DNA of 64,000 nt, from the NCBI GenBank assembly GCA_043808325.1, contig JAZDEY010000044.1, positions 98,324 to 162,323 on the forward strand, given 5' to 3'. A program made the translations under genes and the position numbers. The notes under the pieces were generated by a model. That model was given only the letters and a program-made list of their open reading frames with translations. It had not been told where the DNA came from and ran no database searches. How positions within the stretch are numbered: position 1 is the stretch's first letter; every line of letters begins with the position of its first letter. This document shows positions 56,087 through 64,000 of the stretch, one piece after another. The stretch comes from JAZDEY01 sp043808325 [NCBI: Candidatus Eiseniibacteriota bacterium]. GTDB taxonomy: Bacteria > Arandabacterota > Arandabacteria > Arandabacterales.

Positions 56087-56584
56087 ATGAGGTGCCGGGT
56101 TCTCTTGGTTGTGGTGGTGGCCGTGCTGTGTGTCTGGCTCTCGGAAGCGGTGGCGGGCTCACTGGGTGCCGGGATAATGGTGGGGGAGCCTACGGGGCTC
56201 AGCTTTAAGCAGTGGGTAGGTCGGGGCCACGCGATGGATCTCGGTGTGGCTTGGTCCTTTGTGGATGAGGGGGCACTCCATGTCCATGCCGACTACCTGT
56301 TTCACAGGCCCGGTCCGCCCGAGATAAGCATGGGTGGATTGCTTTTCTATGCGGGCTTGGGTGGGAGGATCAAGCTGGAGGAAGACAAGCATGGAGACAC
56401 CAACAACCGGGTAGGCGTACGTCTCCCGCTGGGGGTAACCTATCTATTTGCCCAATCGCATCTGGACTTCTTTTTTGAGATTGCACCCTTGCTGGACCTG
56501 GCACCGGCCACCGATTTCGGCGTAAACGGCGCATTTGGCATCAGGTACTACTTCGGGGGCAGACCCCACTCGCGGCGGATATAG
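56087..56584 (+). CDS. Predicted small outer-membrane/periplasmic protein
   Basis: A 165-residue protein with a signal peptide (about 1-23, ending VAGSLGAG) and then alternating beta-strand segments (GLSFKQWVG, MDLGVAWSF, LHVHADYLFH, LLFYAGLGGRIKL, VGVRLPLGVTYLF, AFGIRYYFGG) like a small eight-stranded barrel. ATG 56087 follows AAAGGAGGTGG, preferred over an upstream in-frame codon at 56039 which would hide the signal sequence. It ends 4 bases before era. Family unknown. Confidence 0.7.
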   Translation: MRCRVLLVVVVAVLCVWLSEAVAGSLGAGIMVGEPTGLSFKQWVGRGHAMDLGVAWSFVDEGALHVHADYLFHRPGPPEISMGGLLFYAGLGGRIKLEEDKHGDTNNRVGVRLPLGVTYLFAQSHLDFFFEIAPLLDLAPATDFGVNGAFGIRYYFGGRPHSRRI

Positions 56585-56588
56585 TACC

Positions 56589-57476
56589 ATGCAGGATTTC
56601 GTCTGCGGATACGTTGCCGTAGCGGGCCGGCCCAATGTCGGCAAGTCGACCCTTGTCAACAAGCTCCTCAACTGGCCACTGTCCATAATTTCGCGCAAAC
56701 CTCAGACCACGCGGCACAAATTGCTGGGGATCTTGAGCGGCGATGCCTATCAGGTGATCTTTCTGGATAGTCCCGGGCTCATGGTTCCCGGGTATGCTCT
56801 TCAGAAGATGATGGTCAATACCGCGTGGTCCGCGGTTGATGAAGCTGACTTGGTGCTGCTGCTCGCCGAACCGCGGAAAGACGACCTCAATGGTGAGACT
56901 GGGATTCTCGAGCATCTCGGCCGCCTCAAGAAACGAGTTATCCTCGCCATCAACAAGATCGATATCGTCAGGAAGGCCGATCTCCTACCGCTGATCGAGT
57001 TCTACAAGGGCCTCTTTCCCTTTTGCGAGATCGTTCCGATATCGGCCCTCAAAGACGACGGACTTGACATTTTGAAGAAGATGATCATCGCCGGACTGCC
57101 CCATCAGCAGCCCTTTTATCCCGCCGGAGAAGTAACGGATCGGCCTCAGAGGTTTTTCGTCGGTGAGATCATAAGGCAGAAAGTGTTCGAGCGCTTTGGG
57201 GAGGAGATTCCCTATTCGGTTGCGGTGGTTGTCGAGGAGTATAAGGAACGCGAAGCCTCCAAGGACTATGTTAAAGCGGTTGTGGTATGCGAGAAACCCA
57301 GCCAGAAAGCTATCCTGATAGGTAAGGGTGGAGCTGCTATCAAGCGGCTGGGCCGCGCTGCCAGGACCGAGATCGAAGCCTTCGTGGGGAAGGATGTGTT
57401 TCTGGAGCTCAAAGTGGAAGTCAGGGAGAACTGGAGGCGCGAGGAACGCACCGTAAGGCAGCTCGGCCAAACCTGA
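56589..57476 (+). CDS. era: GTPase Era
   Basis: 16S rRNA-binding GTPase needed for 30S maturation (295 residues). G1 GRPNVGKSTLVN, G2 region KPQTTRHKLLG, G3 DSPGL, G4 NKID, and the C-terminal KH domain with VVCEKPSQKAILIGKGGAAIKRLG are present. ATG 56589 matches the family N-terminus (MQDFVCGYVAVAG). No partner such as ybeY or recO is adjacent. Confidence 0.95.
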   Translation: MQDFVCGYVAVAGRPNVGKSTLVNKLLNWPLSIISRKPQTTRHKLLGILSGDAYQVIFLDSPGLMVPGYALQKMMVNTAWSAVDEADLVLLLAEPRKDDLNGETGILEHLGRLKKRVILAINKIDIVRKADLLPLIEFYKGLFPFCEIVPISALKDDGLDILKKMIIAGLPHQQPFYPAGEVTDRPQRFFVGEIIRQKVFERFGEEIPYSVAVVVEEYKEREASKDYVKAVVVCEKPSQKAILIGKGGAAIKRLGRAARTEIEAFVGKDVFLELKVEVRENWRREERTVRQLGQT

Positions 57477-57535
57477 CGCCGAAATGGAGTTCCGTGACCT
57501 CGGTCGCGTCGGGGCTAGAGGGAGCGGAGCCTATC

Positions 57536-59152
57536 TCATCGGATGACCAGGATTCTCCCGGACACGTGACCTGCTTCTCCCGCCTTTAGTACACCAAAGT
57601 AGAACCCGCTGGCCACAGGCACGCCGTCACGATTATCGCCATTCCAGACCGCGGTCTGCTCGCCCTCGGCATGATCGATGCGAGCCAGGTTGCGCACCAG
57701 CCGCCCGCGGACGTCGTAGATCGAGACGTCTGCGGAGAGGCCGCTGGGGACCGTGAATCTCAAGACCGCCTCGCCACCGGGTCGGAGGACCCGGTCCGCC
57801 ATCAGTCTCAAGTGCTCACAGGCAGGCGGCTCCTTCGGTGAGGAGTCCTTTTTCTGCATGCCCGAAGAGCCCCTGGAAGCCAGCGCCTTCTCGATATTGA
57901 GAATCTTGATCCGGTGGGCGAGCGCGTAGTCAATAATCTGGGCAAGCATGGCGGTGTCGACACAGTTGGGCGACCCGGAGCAGTCGTCGTAAACCAGATG
58001 GTTATTAAGGATGTACCATCCACCGTAGGCCATGACGCTATCCATCAGCTGCTGGTAGTGCGAGAATGGCCAGGCCTCTGCAGTCACGTCCCACTTGAGC
58101 AAGTACGGGTCCGTGTTCTCAAGCCGGGGATTAAGGCCCTTCCAGCCCCGACAGGATTCGTAATAGAGCCTTGCGGCATCGATCACGGCCCAGCTGCAGG
58201 CCCCGAACGGCACCGAGAAGTGCTTTGCCGCAAATCCGTGAGCCTGGAGGACCGCTCTCGACTGAGAGAGTTCATAATGAAGAGTGACACTATCGACCTG
58301 AGTAAGACTCTTATGGGTAAGGGAATGGCTTCCAATGTCCCACCCGCGGCTTTGGAGTGAGTCCAGGTTGGCCCAGGTCATGTACCAGCCGCCATCGATC
58401 CAAGTCGGGACGACGTAGACTGTGGCCGTGACGCCTTTGCTCTCGAGCAGCGGTAGCGCCCCGTGGTAAACCGAGTACTGGCCGTCGTCAAAGGTGAGGC
58501 TCATCAGCGCCGTGTGCCCGGAGATCACAATCGATCTCGAGAGGGTTCCGTGAGCCAGCGTGGAGATCTCAGCCCTGACAATGTGATCGATAGGCTCCGT
58601 GAAGACGTGCGAGACGCTCATGCCGGAGGTGTCGGCGAGCCCATCCCCATCGAAGTCCCAGGATGCCCCAAGCAGCGAGTCGCTGCCGGCCGTCATAGCT
58701 ATGCTGAATTCGACCTCGAAGGGGATGGCTCCCCAGGTGTGGCTGGCAACTACCTCGGCATCGAACAGGGGTGCAAGAGCAGATACGAAGACCGATCTCG
58801 AGAGCGTCCCGTGGGCCAGTGTCGAAATCTGGGCCGTGATCTCGTCATCGCCCGGCTCGACAAAGATGTGCGACACCTGTGCGCCGCTGGTGTCAGCGAG
58901 TCCATCGCCGTCAAAGTCCCAGGAAGCACCCGCAATGGAATCGCTTCCGCCTACAATCGCCAGGCTGAACGTGACTTCAAGGGGAACCGTTCCCGAATCA
59001 GGGCTTGCCACGATTCGGACGTCAAACCCCGGATCACCTTCGGTGCTGGCGCAACCTGTAGGCGTGGCCGGTTCGGCGGGCACCCGCGTCCCACTGGCGG
59101 ATCCAGCAAGCCCGAGGACTGCCATCACGAGCAGCAGCTGCAGCAATCTCAT
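57536..59152 (-). CDS. Secreted polysaccharide deacetylase with two PKD domains and FlgD-like C-terminus
   Basis: A 538-residue exported protein. A signal peptide (about 1-21) is followed by two PKD domains that share 87-residue periodicity (GASWDFDGDGLADTSG in both; ISTLAHGTLSRS in both). Then comes a NodB-type deacetylase domain with LTFDDGQYSVYH and the metal-binding SHSLTH. The C-terminal ~90 residues (VLRFTVPSGLSADVSIYDVRGR, VWNGDNRDGVPVASGFYFG) form a FlgD/T9SS-like domain like that of the M6 peptidase. Start at the ATG ending 59152 because it begins the signal peptide. Likely acts on surface or environmental polysaccharide. Confidence 0.88.
   Translation of the reverse strand: MRLLQLLLVMAVLGLAGSASGTRVPAEPATPTGCASTEGDPGFDVRIVASPDSGTVPLEVTFSLAIVGGSDSIAGASWDFDGDGLADTSGAQVSHIFVEPGDDEITAQISTLAHGTLSRSVFVSALAPLFDAEVVASHTWGAIPFEVEFSIAMTAGSDSLLGASWDFDGDGLADTSGMSVSHVFTEPIDHIVRAEISTLAHGTLSRSIVISGHTALMSLTFDDGQYSVYHGALPLLESKGVTATVYVVPTWIDGGWYMTWANLDSLQSRGWDIGSHSLTHKSLTQVDSVTLHYELSQSRAVLQAHGFAAKHFSVPFGACSWAVIDAARLYYESCRGWKGLNPRLENTDPYLLKWDVTAEAWPFSHYQQLMDSVMAYGGWYILNNHLVYDDCSGSPNCVDTAMLAQIIDYALAHRIKILNIEKALASRGSSGMQKKDSSPKEPPACEHLRLMADRVLRPGGEAVLRFTVPSGLSADVSIYDVRGRLVRNLARIDHAEGEQTAVWNGDNRDGVPVASGFYFGVLKAGEAGHVSGRILVIR
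58533..59054 (-). repeat. Two 261-bp repeats encoding PKD domains
   Basis: Segments 58533-58793 and 58794-59054 align with an offset of 261 bases (for example GATCTCGAGAG at 58533 and 58794). They encode two PKD domains of 87 residues in the deacetylase. Confidence 0.7.
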
Positions 59153-59211
59153 TAGAATCACCCACTTGCACCCGCGACCATGCACAGGGCGCAGATCATA
59201 ATGCATGCCAC

Positions 59212-59245
59212 AATGCATACCATATATAAATGCATACTATATATA
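59212..59245. repeat. Two 17-bp tandem direct repeats, AT-rich
   Basis: AATGCATACCATATATA (59212-59228) and AATGCATACTATATATA (59229-59245) differ at one base; a third ATGCAT lies at 59201-59206. They sit in the 220-base gap upstream of the leftward deacetylase gene, which otherwise holds nothing that I can call. They could be binding sites or promoter elements. Confidence 0.7.
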
Positions 59246-59372
59246 ACAGCGGCTGGGCGCATCCCGACTGCCCGACTGAGTGAAGCCCGCACCGCTCATT
59301 GTTTATTATACCACAACCCGGGTGATTTTGGAAGGGCAATGGAAGGTGGGGATTCCCGGCTCAAAGCACATC

Positions 59373-60443
59373 TCACATCGCGGACTGCCACGCACCTATG
59401 TTCTTCACAATCAGGGCAACGAGCTTTACAAGGTGGTCATAATCCCGGAGGCTCATGACCTCGGTGGGCGAATGGACGTAGCGGACGGGCACTGCCAGGG
59501 CCATCATCGCTGCGCCGAAGGTCTGGAGGGCAGCTCCGTCGGTGGTGCCCCCGGTCACCACGACCTGCAAAGGGATACCGCCCTTGGCGGCAGTCTCGCT
59601 GATGCGCTTCATCAGCGGTCTCGAGGCAAAGGCCACCCGATCGAACATCCTCAGCACGGGTCCCTCGCCCGGCCTCACGGCCGATAGGTGAAATTCGACC
59701 TGAGGAGAGTCGCCCGTGGTACACGAATCGATGGCGATCGCAAAATCCGGCCGGAGCGCATTCCCAATGGCCTCGGCGCCCCGCAAGCCCAGTTCCTCCT
59801 GCACCGACCAGGCAAAGGTGACCCTGAGATCGAGCGAGTCAGTATCGATCAACTCCAGGACTTCGATCAGTGCGGCACAGCCAAGCCGGTCGTCGAGGCC
59901 GCGACTTGCCACCATATCGTTCGCGAGCGAGCAAAAGTGTTTTCTCAGGATGATGGGGTCGAGTTTGGCAACACCAAGGGCTTCTGTCTCCGCCCGCGAT
60001 CTTGTGCCGACGTCTACCAAGATATCCTCGATCTTTATGGCTTCCGACATCTCCTTAGCTCGGTCCTTCATCAGATGGGGAGGCTTAAGCCCGATCACGC
60101 CGGGAACGGGCTCGGAGCGCCCCTCGGGATAGATATCCACCACTCGGCCGGCGAGTACCCTTTCGTCGAGGCCGCCCACCACTCTCACCCGGATATAGCC
60201 GTTGTCTTCGATGTGCCGCACCACCAGGCCGATTTCATCCATGTGGGCCACAAAAACTGCGTGCTTGTCCCCCTTGCCGAGAGTGAGCAAAAGGTTGCCG
60301 AGGGCGTCGACCCTGGTCTTGCCGTACTTCGAAACCTTGCCTGCTATCTTCTCGCGTATGGGATCTTCCCAGCCCGAGACGCCGGGGGTGAAGACTAATT
60401 CCTTGATCAGTTCCACATGTCTGAGAAATCTCTGGTCGGTCAT
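59373..60443 (-). CDS. M42-family metallo-aminopeptidase
   Basis: Cytoplasmic cobalt/zinc aminopeptidase forming dodecamers (356 residues). Metal ligands and motifs: FVAHMDEIGLVV, SRGLDDRLGCAA, SVQEELGLRGAE, AIDSC and RYVHSPTEVM. It begins MTDQRFLRHVELIKEL without a signal peptide. It belongs to the TET/FrvX group, degrading short peptides, and may be cotranscribed with the deacetylase gene downstream. Confidence 0.92.
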   Translation of the reverse strand: MTDQRFLRHVELIKELVFTPGVSGWEDPIREKIAGKVSKYGKTRVDALGNLLLTLGKGDKHAVFVAHMDEIGLVVRHIEDNGYIRVRVVGGLDERVLAGRVVDIYPEGRSEPVPGVIGLKPPHLMKDRAKEMSEAIKIEDILVDVGTRSRAETEALGVAKLDPIILRKHFCSLANDMVASRGLDDRLGCAALIEVLELIDTDSLDLRVTFAWSVQEELGLRGAEAIGNALRPDFAIAIDSCTTGDSPQVEFHLSAVRPGEGPVLRMFDRVAFASRPLMKRISETAAKGGIPLQVVVTGGTTDGAALQTFGAAMMALAVPVRYVHSPTEVMSLRDYDHLVKLVALIVKNIGAWQSAM

Positions 60444-60497
60444 CGGGTTCCCCCAATCAGGTTAGTCAAACTCGAATTCTATACCCTGCTCAGCCGG

Positions 60498-60704
60498 TTG
60501 TCAATCGAGACCCTCATCTTCTCAAGGAAGGCAGGCCCCACGGATCACGTCTATAGATTCCACCCGGCTGACTATGTGTTTAGGCCGCTGAACGAATGGA
60601 TTACCATCTTGATAGACACAGAGACCCTGACGGGCGAGTTCTTCGCCAATGTTCACAGGGCGATTGTGAGTTTCCACAGGGATTATCCTTGTGTGGGGAG
60701 GTGA
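60498..60704 (+). CDS. Doubtful small ORF upstream of the PorV-like gene
   Basis: An open frame (in frame from 60417; TTG 60498 would give 68 residues) fills much of the 267-base gap. Its codon choice resembles neighbouring genes and its stop (TGA 60702-60704) falls within the GGGGAGGTGA ribosome site of the next gene. No recognised motif, weak ribosome site, and it may be chance. Confidence 0.25.
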   Translation: MSIETLIFSRKAGPTDHVYRFHPADYVFRPLNEWITILIDTETLTGEFFANVHRAIVSFHRDYPCVGR

Positions 60705-60710
60705 GCCGTC

Positions 60711-61838
60711 ATGAATAAGAAAACCATCGTCTTGGTGGCAATTGCTCTTGCGGTCGCTTCGGCCGGTCTTGCCAGGGAAAGCACCGAAATCATGGGTGCA
60801 CGCTACCTTGGTATGGGAGGCTGCTTCGTAGCGGCTTCTCACGATAGGAGCCTGCTCTTTGCCAATCCAGCGGCGCTCGATAGGGCAGATGAAATGATGT
60901 TCACGGTGATGGGCCTGGCCTCCACCGTCAATACCAAGACTCCGGAGGTGATCGGTTTTCTTCTCGACAATCGCAAGGACTTCGAGGACCTCGGGGACAT
61001 GAATGAAGAGGACCAGAACGCGTTTTTCGACAAGATCATAGAGGAGATAGATTTCAAGCGCATGAACGTGATGCTGTCGACCATCCCCTTCGGCATGATC
61101 CGCAAGCCCTTTGGGGGCGCCCTCTTTACGGATACCCGGGCCTCAGCCATGGCATTTAACGGCGCGGGCGCGACACCGCTGGTGGATTTTGCGGCGACTC
61201 AGGACGTGGGCGGAGTAGTGGGTTACGGATATGGTTGGACCGGCCTCACGTCCTTTCTGCCCAACAGGCTCTCGGTCGGCGGAGGTCTTAAGTACATCCA
61301 GCGCTACGCCTATTCTGCCCGTGAGACTGTGACTGAAATGAATGATGGAGATACGGTGGAGTTGATGCACGGCAACACCTTCGGCCTTGACATCGGGTTA
61401 CTCTACGATGTCAACCCGAATCTGTGCTTTGGGGCCGCCGTTTACGATGTGTTTGCCTCCGAGATCGAATGGGAGGGAGACCCGTCTACGTTCTCGAGAA
61501 TTCAGCCCGGGGACACGCAGAAGGTCGAGCCGGCGCTCAGGATCGGCCTGACCTATAATCTGCCCTGGAGGGCAGGTTTCATGGCTTCTCCAGTCATGGT
61601 TGCGTGCGATCTCGCCGAGCCCTTCGACGGCGACCTTACCTTTTTCAAGAAGGTCCACGTTGGGGCCGAGACCTCGTTTTTCAAGGACTGGTTCCAGGCC
61701 AGGTTGGGAGTCTCCCAGGGCTATCCGACTTTCGGTCTGAGCATATGGTTGTTCACGTATGCATACTACACCGAGGAAAGCGGCAGGCATGCGGGGCAGA
61801 TGGGCGATTCCAGGCACATGCTTAGTTTCGAGCTGTAG
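60711..61838 (+). CDS. PorV/OmpP1-like outer-membrane protein
   Basis: A 375-residue exported protein with signal peptide (about 1-21, AGLARES). The N-terminal MGARYLGMGGCFVAASHDRS and LFANPAALDRA match the start of PorV/UPF0164/FadL-like barrels (GARALGMGGAF...NPAGL). Repeated beta-strand patterns (GYGYGWTGL, LSVGGGLKYIQRYAY, LGLTYNL-type) follow. ATG 60711 follows GGGGAGGTGA. In FCB-group bacteria PorV takes part in type IX secretion; that role is not established here. Confidence 0.75.
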   Translation: MNKKTIVLVAIALAVASAGLARESTEIMGARYLGMGGCFVAASHDRSLLFANPAALDRADEMMFTVMGLASTVNTKTPEVIGFLLDNRKDFEDLGDMNEEDQNAFFDKIIEEIDFKRMNVMLSTIPFGMIRKPFGGALFTDTRASAMAFNGAGATPLVDFAATQDVGGVVGYGYGWTGLTSFLPNRLSVGGGLKYIQRYAYSARETVTEMNDGDTVELMHGNTFGLDIGLLYDVNPNLCFGAAVYDVFASEIEWEGDPSTFSRIQPGDTQKVEPALRIGLTYNLPWRAGFMASPVMVACDLAEPFDGDLTFFKKVHVGAETSFFKDWFQARLGVSQGYPTFGLSIWLFTYAYYTEESGRHAGQMGDSRHMLSFEL

Positions 61839-61898
61839 GATCATCGGTCGGGGACCGTCCTCGGCTTCGTGTGGCCGCGTGAGGGAGGTGGCTTGATC

Positions 61899-62387
61899 GT
61901 GGAAATAGAGTCGGTGCGGATCACCATCCCCGATGGAGCCAATGTGATCGCGGGGCAGACCCACTTCATAAAGACCGTCGAGGATCTTTACGAGATCTTC
62001 GCCGGCTCGGTCCCGGGGATCAAGTTCGGAATCGGGTTCTGCGAGGCTTCGGGGGACTGCCTGGTGAGATGGGACGGCAATGATGACCAACTCACAAGAG
62101 CTGCCATCGAAGCGGCCAGGCTCGTAGGGGCCGGGCACTTCTTCGTAGCCTTTATCAAGGAAGCCTATCCGATCAACGTCTTGCCTGCGGTAAAGATGTG
62201 CCCGGAGATTTGCAGCATCTTCTGTGCGACGGCCAATCCGGTGGAAGTACTTGTGGTCGAATCGGAACAGGGCAGGGGAGTGGTCGGAGTGATTGATGGC
62301 GCGAAGCCTGAGGGGATTGAGGATGAGGGCGGGAAGAAGTGGCGGAAGGACCTGGTGAGGAAAATCGGGTACAAACTGCGAGAATAG
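61899..62387 (+). CDS. PF04008 adenosine-specific kinase family protein
   Basis: A 162-residue conserved protein. The pattern KFGIGFCEASGDCLVRWDGND, here split as KFGIGFCEASG and RWDGND, with AGHFFVAFIKEAYPINVLPAVK and CPEICSIFCATANPVEV, is the PF04008 family, common in archaea and anaerobic bacteria and annotated as adenosine-specific kinase, with weak biochemical support. GTG 61899 is chosen because GAGGGAGGTG lies at 61881-61890; TTG 61893 and GTG 61869 are in frame upstream. Confidence 0.85.
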   Translation: MEIESVRITIPDGANVIAGQTHFIKTVEDLYEIFAGSVPGIKFGIGFCEASGDCLVRWDGNDDQLTRAAIEAARLVGAGHFFVAFIKEAYPINVLPAVKMCPEICSIFCATANPVEVLVVESEQGRGVVGVIDGAKPEGIEDEGGKKWRKDLVRKIGYKLRE

Positions 62388-62442
62388 GCTGACGGCGGAT
62401 GGCTGCGGCAGCGCCTGTCCATCCTACGGAAACCAATAGAGA

Positions 62443-62470
62443 CGCCCAGCGGAGAACCCGCTGGGCGTTT
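62443..62470. terminator. Bidirectional terminator hairpin
   Basis: CGCCCAGCGG (62443-62452) and CCGCTGGGCG (62458-62467), perfect 10-bp stem with a 5-base loop, then TTT on the plus strand. It lies between the convergent PF04008 gene and asnA. A smaller hairpin CCTACT/AGTAGG follows at 62472-62486. Confidence 0.75.
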
Positions 62471-62491
62471 ACCTACTCCAAGTAGGGGCTC

Positions 62492-63622
62492 TTACTCAAG
62501 AACGTGAATGTTCTTCTTGGCGCAAATCTCCTTCAATTCCTTGGGCCACACCGTGACGCTTACCTCGCCGAGGTGAGCCTTCCGAAGCAGTAACATCGTG
62601 GTTCTTGACTGCCCAATGCCCCCGCCGATCGACAGCGGGATCCGGTCGTTCAAGATCGCCTGGTGATACGGCAGCTTCAAGAAGTCCATCTGGCCCGTGA
62701 TCTCGAGCTGCTTCCTCAGGGTCTCCTTGGTGACGCGGATACCCATCGAGGTGAGCTCGTGGCGACGCTTGGTCACCGGGTTCCACACCAGGATGTCGCC
62801 ATTGAGTCCATGCATCGGATGCCCATCCGCGGAGACGGTCTCGGTTACCCAGTCATCGTAGTCGGCCGCGCGCATCTCGTGAGGATAGCCGTCCTTCAAG
62901 ACCGAGCCTATCCCGATGATGAAGACCGCCGGGAAACGCTCGGAGATCAACCTGGTCTCCCGCTGCTTGCGCGGCAGGTCGGGAAACATGTCCAGAATCT
63001 CCTCGGCATGGATGAACTTGATCTCGTCGGGAAGGTTCGGGCAGCGAGGATCCTCGAGCTTCGGGAACATCCCTTGAACCATCTTCTCGGCTCCGGTGAT
63101 CACCTTCCAGATCCTGCGCACGGTATCCTTAAGATAATCGAGATTCCGCTCCCCGGCCGTGATCACCTTCTCCCAGTCCCACTGGTCCACGTAGGAGGAG
63201 TGGTCGTGGTCCAAGAAGTAGTCCTTACGGATGGCCTTCATGTCGGTGTTGATGCCCTCGCCGGGGGCACATCCGAACTGGGCGAGGGCGGTCCGCTTCC
63301 ACTTGGTGGCCGCCTGGACCACCTGAGCGTTGAGACGCGGCTCGATGCCCAGACCGGCGGGGAACTCCACCGGGGTGCGGGAGCCGTCACGGTCGAGCAT
63401 GTCGTTGATACCGCTCTCCCGGGTCACGATCAGGGGGACCTGCACCATCTTGAGGTTCAACTCACGGCAGAGACCCTCCTCGATGTAGGCCTTGGAGGCG
63501 AACAGCGCCTCCATCGTCTCCATGGGCGTCAGCACCGACCGGTAGCCGGTCGGCAGGACCTTGGCGACCTCCGGGTAGGTGCTGATCCCGGGGCCGGCCA
63601 GATCGGCCTTCTTGTCATTCAT
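62492..63622 (-). CDS. asnA: Aspartate-ammonia ligase (AsnA)
   Basis: ATP-dependent, ammonia-using asparagine synthetase (376 residues), related to class II aminoacyl-tRNA synthetases. Family features: [61 protein letters not shown] (given here in parts), VDQWDWEK and [16 protein letters not shown]. It is somewhat longer than the E. coli enzyme (330). Start ATG at 63622 with GGAGG upstream on the minus strand. Confidence 0.93.
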   Translation of the reverse strand: MNDKKADLAGPGISTYPEVAKVLPTGYRSVLTPMETMEALFASKAYIEEGLCRELNLKMVQVPLIVTRESGINDMLDRDGSRTPVEFPAGLGIEPRLNAQVVQAATKWKRTALAQFGCAPGEGINTDMKAIRKDYFLDHDHSSYVDQWDWEKVITAGERNLDYLKDTVRRIWKVITGAEKMVQGMFPKLEDPRCPNLPDEIKFIHAEEILDMFPDLPRKQRETRLISERFPAVFIIGIGSVLKDGYPHEMRAADYDDWVTETVSADGHPMHGLNGDILVWNPVTKRRHELTSMGIRVTKETLRKQLEITGQMDFLKLPYHQAILNDRIPLSIGGGIGQSRTTMLLLRKAHLGEVSVTVWPKELKEICAKKNIHVLE

Positions 63623-63829
63623 CTCCAGAGGCCTCCACGCTCGCGGGACGCCGTCGTTGGTGCGGCGGTCCCCCCACCCTCCACCACCCCGATTGGCACC
63701 GCTAGGGGCCTCCGGCCCTTCCCGCCAGGGTCGCTCTCCGGGCGGCCCGCCATCCGGTTGGGCGGCATCCTGACGCCGGGTCGGCGGCGCGGCCGGTATC
63801 GTTCCCCTCGGCCCCGAGCGGGAGTCCCC

Positions 63830-64000
63830 ATGACCGAGCCACTCGTTGAATGCGTCCCCAACTTCTCAGAGGGTCGCAACCGCGCCGCCATCGATCGGAT
63901 CACCAGTGCCATCGAGGCCGTCGACAGCGTCACCCTGCTCGACGTCGACCCCGGCGCCGCCACCAATCGCACCGTGGTGACCTTCATCGGCCCTCCGGAT
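63830..64000 (+). CDS. Glutamate formimidoyltransferase, 3' end beyond window
   Basis: ATG 63830 opens a frame that runs off the window (57 codons). The translation begins [17 protein letters not shown] and continues with [19 protein letters not shown], the N-terminal signature of glutamate formiminotransferase (FTCD), which transfers the formimino group from N-formimino-glutamate to tetrahydrofolate in histidine breakdown. GGGAG lies 6 bases before the ATG. It is divergent from asnA and has no in-window partner. Confidence 0.88.
   Translation, partial: MTEPLVECVPNFSEGRNRAAIDRITSAIEAVDSVTLLDVDPGAATNRTVVTFIGPPD

Noticed and set aside
59212-59245. CRISPR-like array
   Set aside because: Only two 17-base units without spacers; no cas genes in the window.
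62492-63622. asnA as part of a horizontally acquired block with the formimidoyltransferase gene
   Set aside because: I checked its Arg and Ile codons; AGG and ATA occur as in the neighbours, so only the region right of about 63640 looks different.

Overview
The window is about 64 kb of dense, moderately GC-rich (roughly 55-60%) bacterial chromosome with short intergenic gaps, many 4-nt stop/start overlaps and frequent GTG/TTG starts. The organism is a diderm: it has a type IV pilus secretin, an LpxL/HtrB-type lipid A acyltransferase, an LPS heptose pathway (rfaE1/rfaE2), a lipoprotein and several predicted beta-barrel proteins. It looks largely anaerobic or energy-limited (NfnAB-type transhydrogenase, phosphate acetyltransferase, probable PPi-dependent phosphofructokinase). 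Secreted proteins with FlgD/T9SS-like C-terminal domains and a PorV-like protein recall the FCB-related or deltaproteobacterium-like candidate phyla. I cannot name a taxon from the sequence alone.

Left end (1-2.7 kb): phosphomannomutase (cut by the window edge), mannose-1-phosphate guanylyltransferase and a ComEA-like DNA-binding protein. From 2.7 to 23.2 kb there is one long type IV pilus locus: pilB-pilT-pilC-pilS-pilR, then pilA behind a sigma-54 promoter, a three-gene ABC module resembling Myxococcus PilGHI, a PAS-only protein, pilM-N-O-P-Q, a large Ig-repeat lipoprotein and a predicted beta-barrel protein. PilS/PilR with the GG-N10-GC promoter in front of pilA form a readable regulatory circuit.

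Middle (23-41 kb): housekeeping and envelope genes (rsmD, coaD, pta, FAD oxidase, obg, dprA, DUF362 ferredoxin protein, lpxL). Next come a leftward M6 peptidase/DUF3467 pair, rfaE1/rfaE2, a COG2403-type P-loop protein related to cyclic 2,3-diphosphoglycerate synthetase, sucCD, ndk and nfnAB. Between sucD and ndk a 359-base stretch holds an apparent separate small transcription unit: promoter, folded leader, 19-codon Lys-rich ORF and terminator.

Right half (41-64 kb): the classical yceD-rpmF-plsX-fabH-fabD-fabG-acpP-fabF-rnc operon, then a glycolytic operon pfk-fba-gap-pgk-tpiA-secG ending in tRNA-Leu(GAG). After it come secreted or processing proteins (exported M3 peptidase, PKD/polysaccharide deacetylase, M42 aminopeptidase, PorV-like protein), era, a PF04008 protein and asnA. 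The last 170 bases are the start of a glutamate formimidoyltransferase gene, preceded by about 180 bases of 75-80% GC. I saw no insertion sequences, phage genes, CRISPR arrays or rRNA.

No clearly new multi-gene system is proven here. The best leads are the small Lys-rich transcription unit after sucD, the modified pilus locus (ABC module, PAS protein, reduced PilQ plus Ig lipoprotein) and the PPi-type phosphofructokinase.
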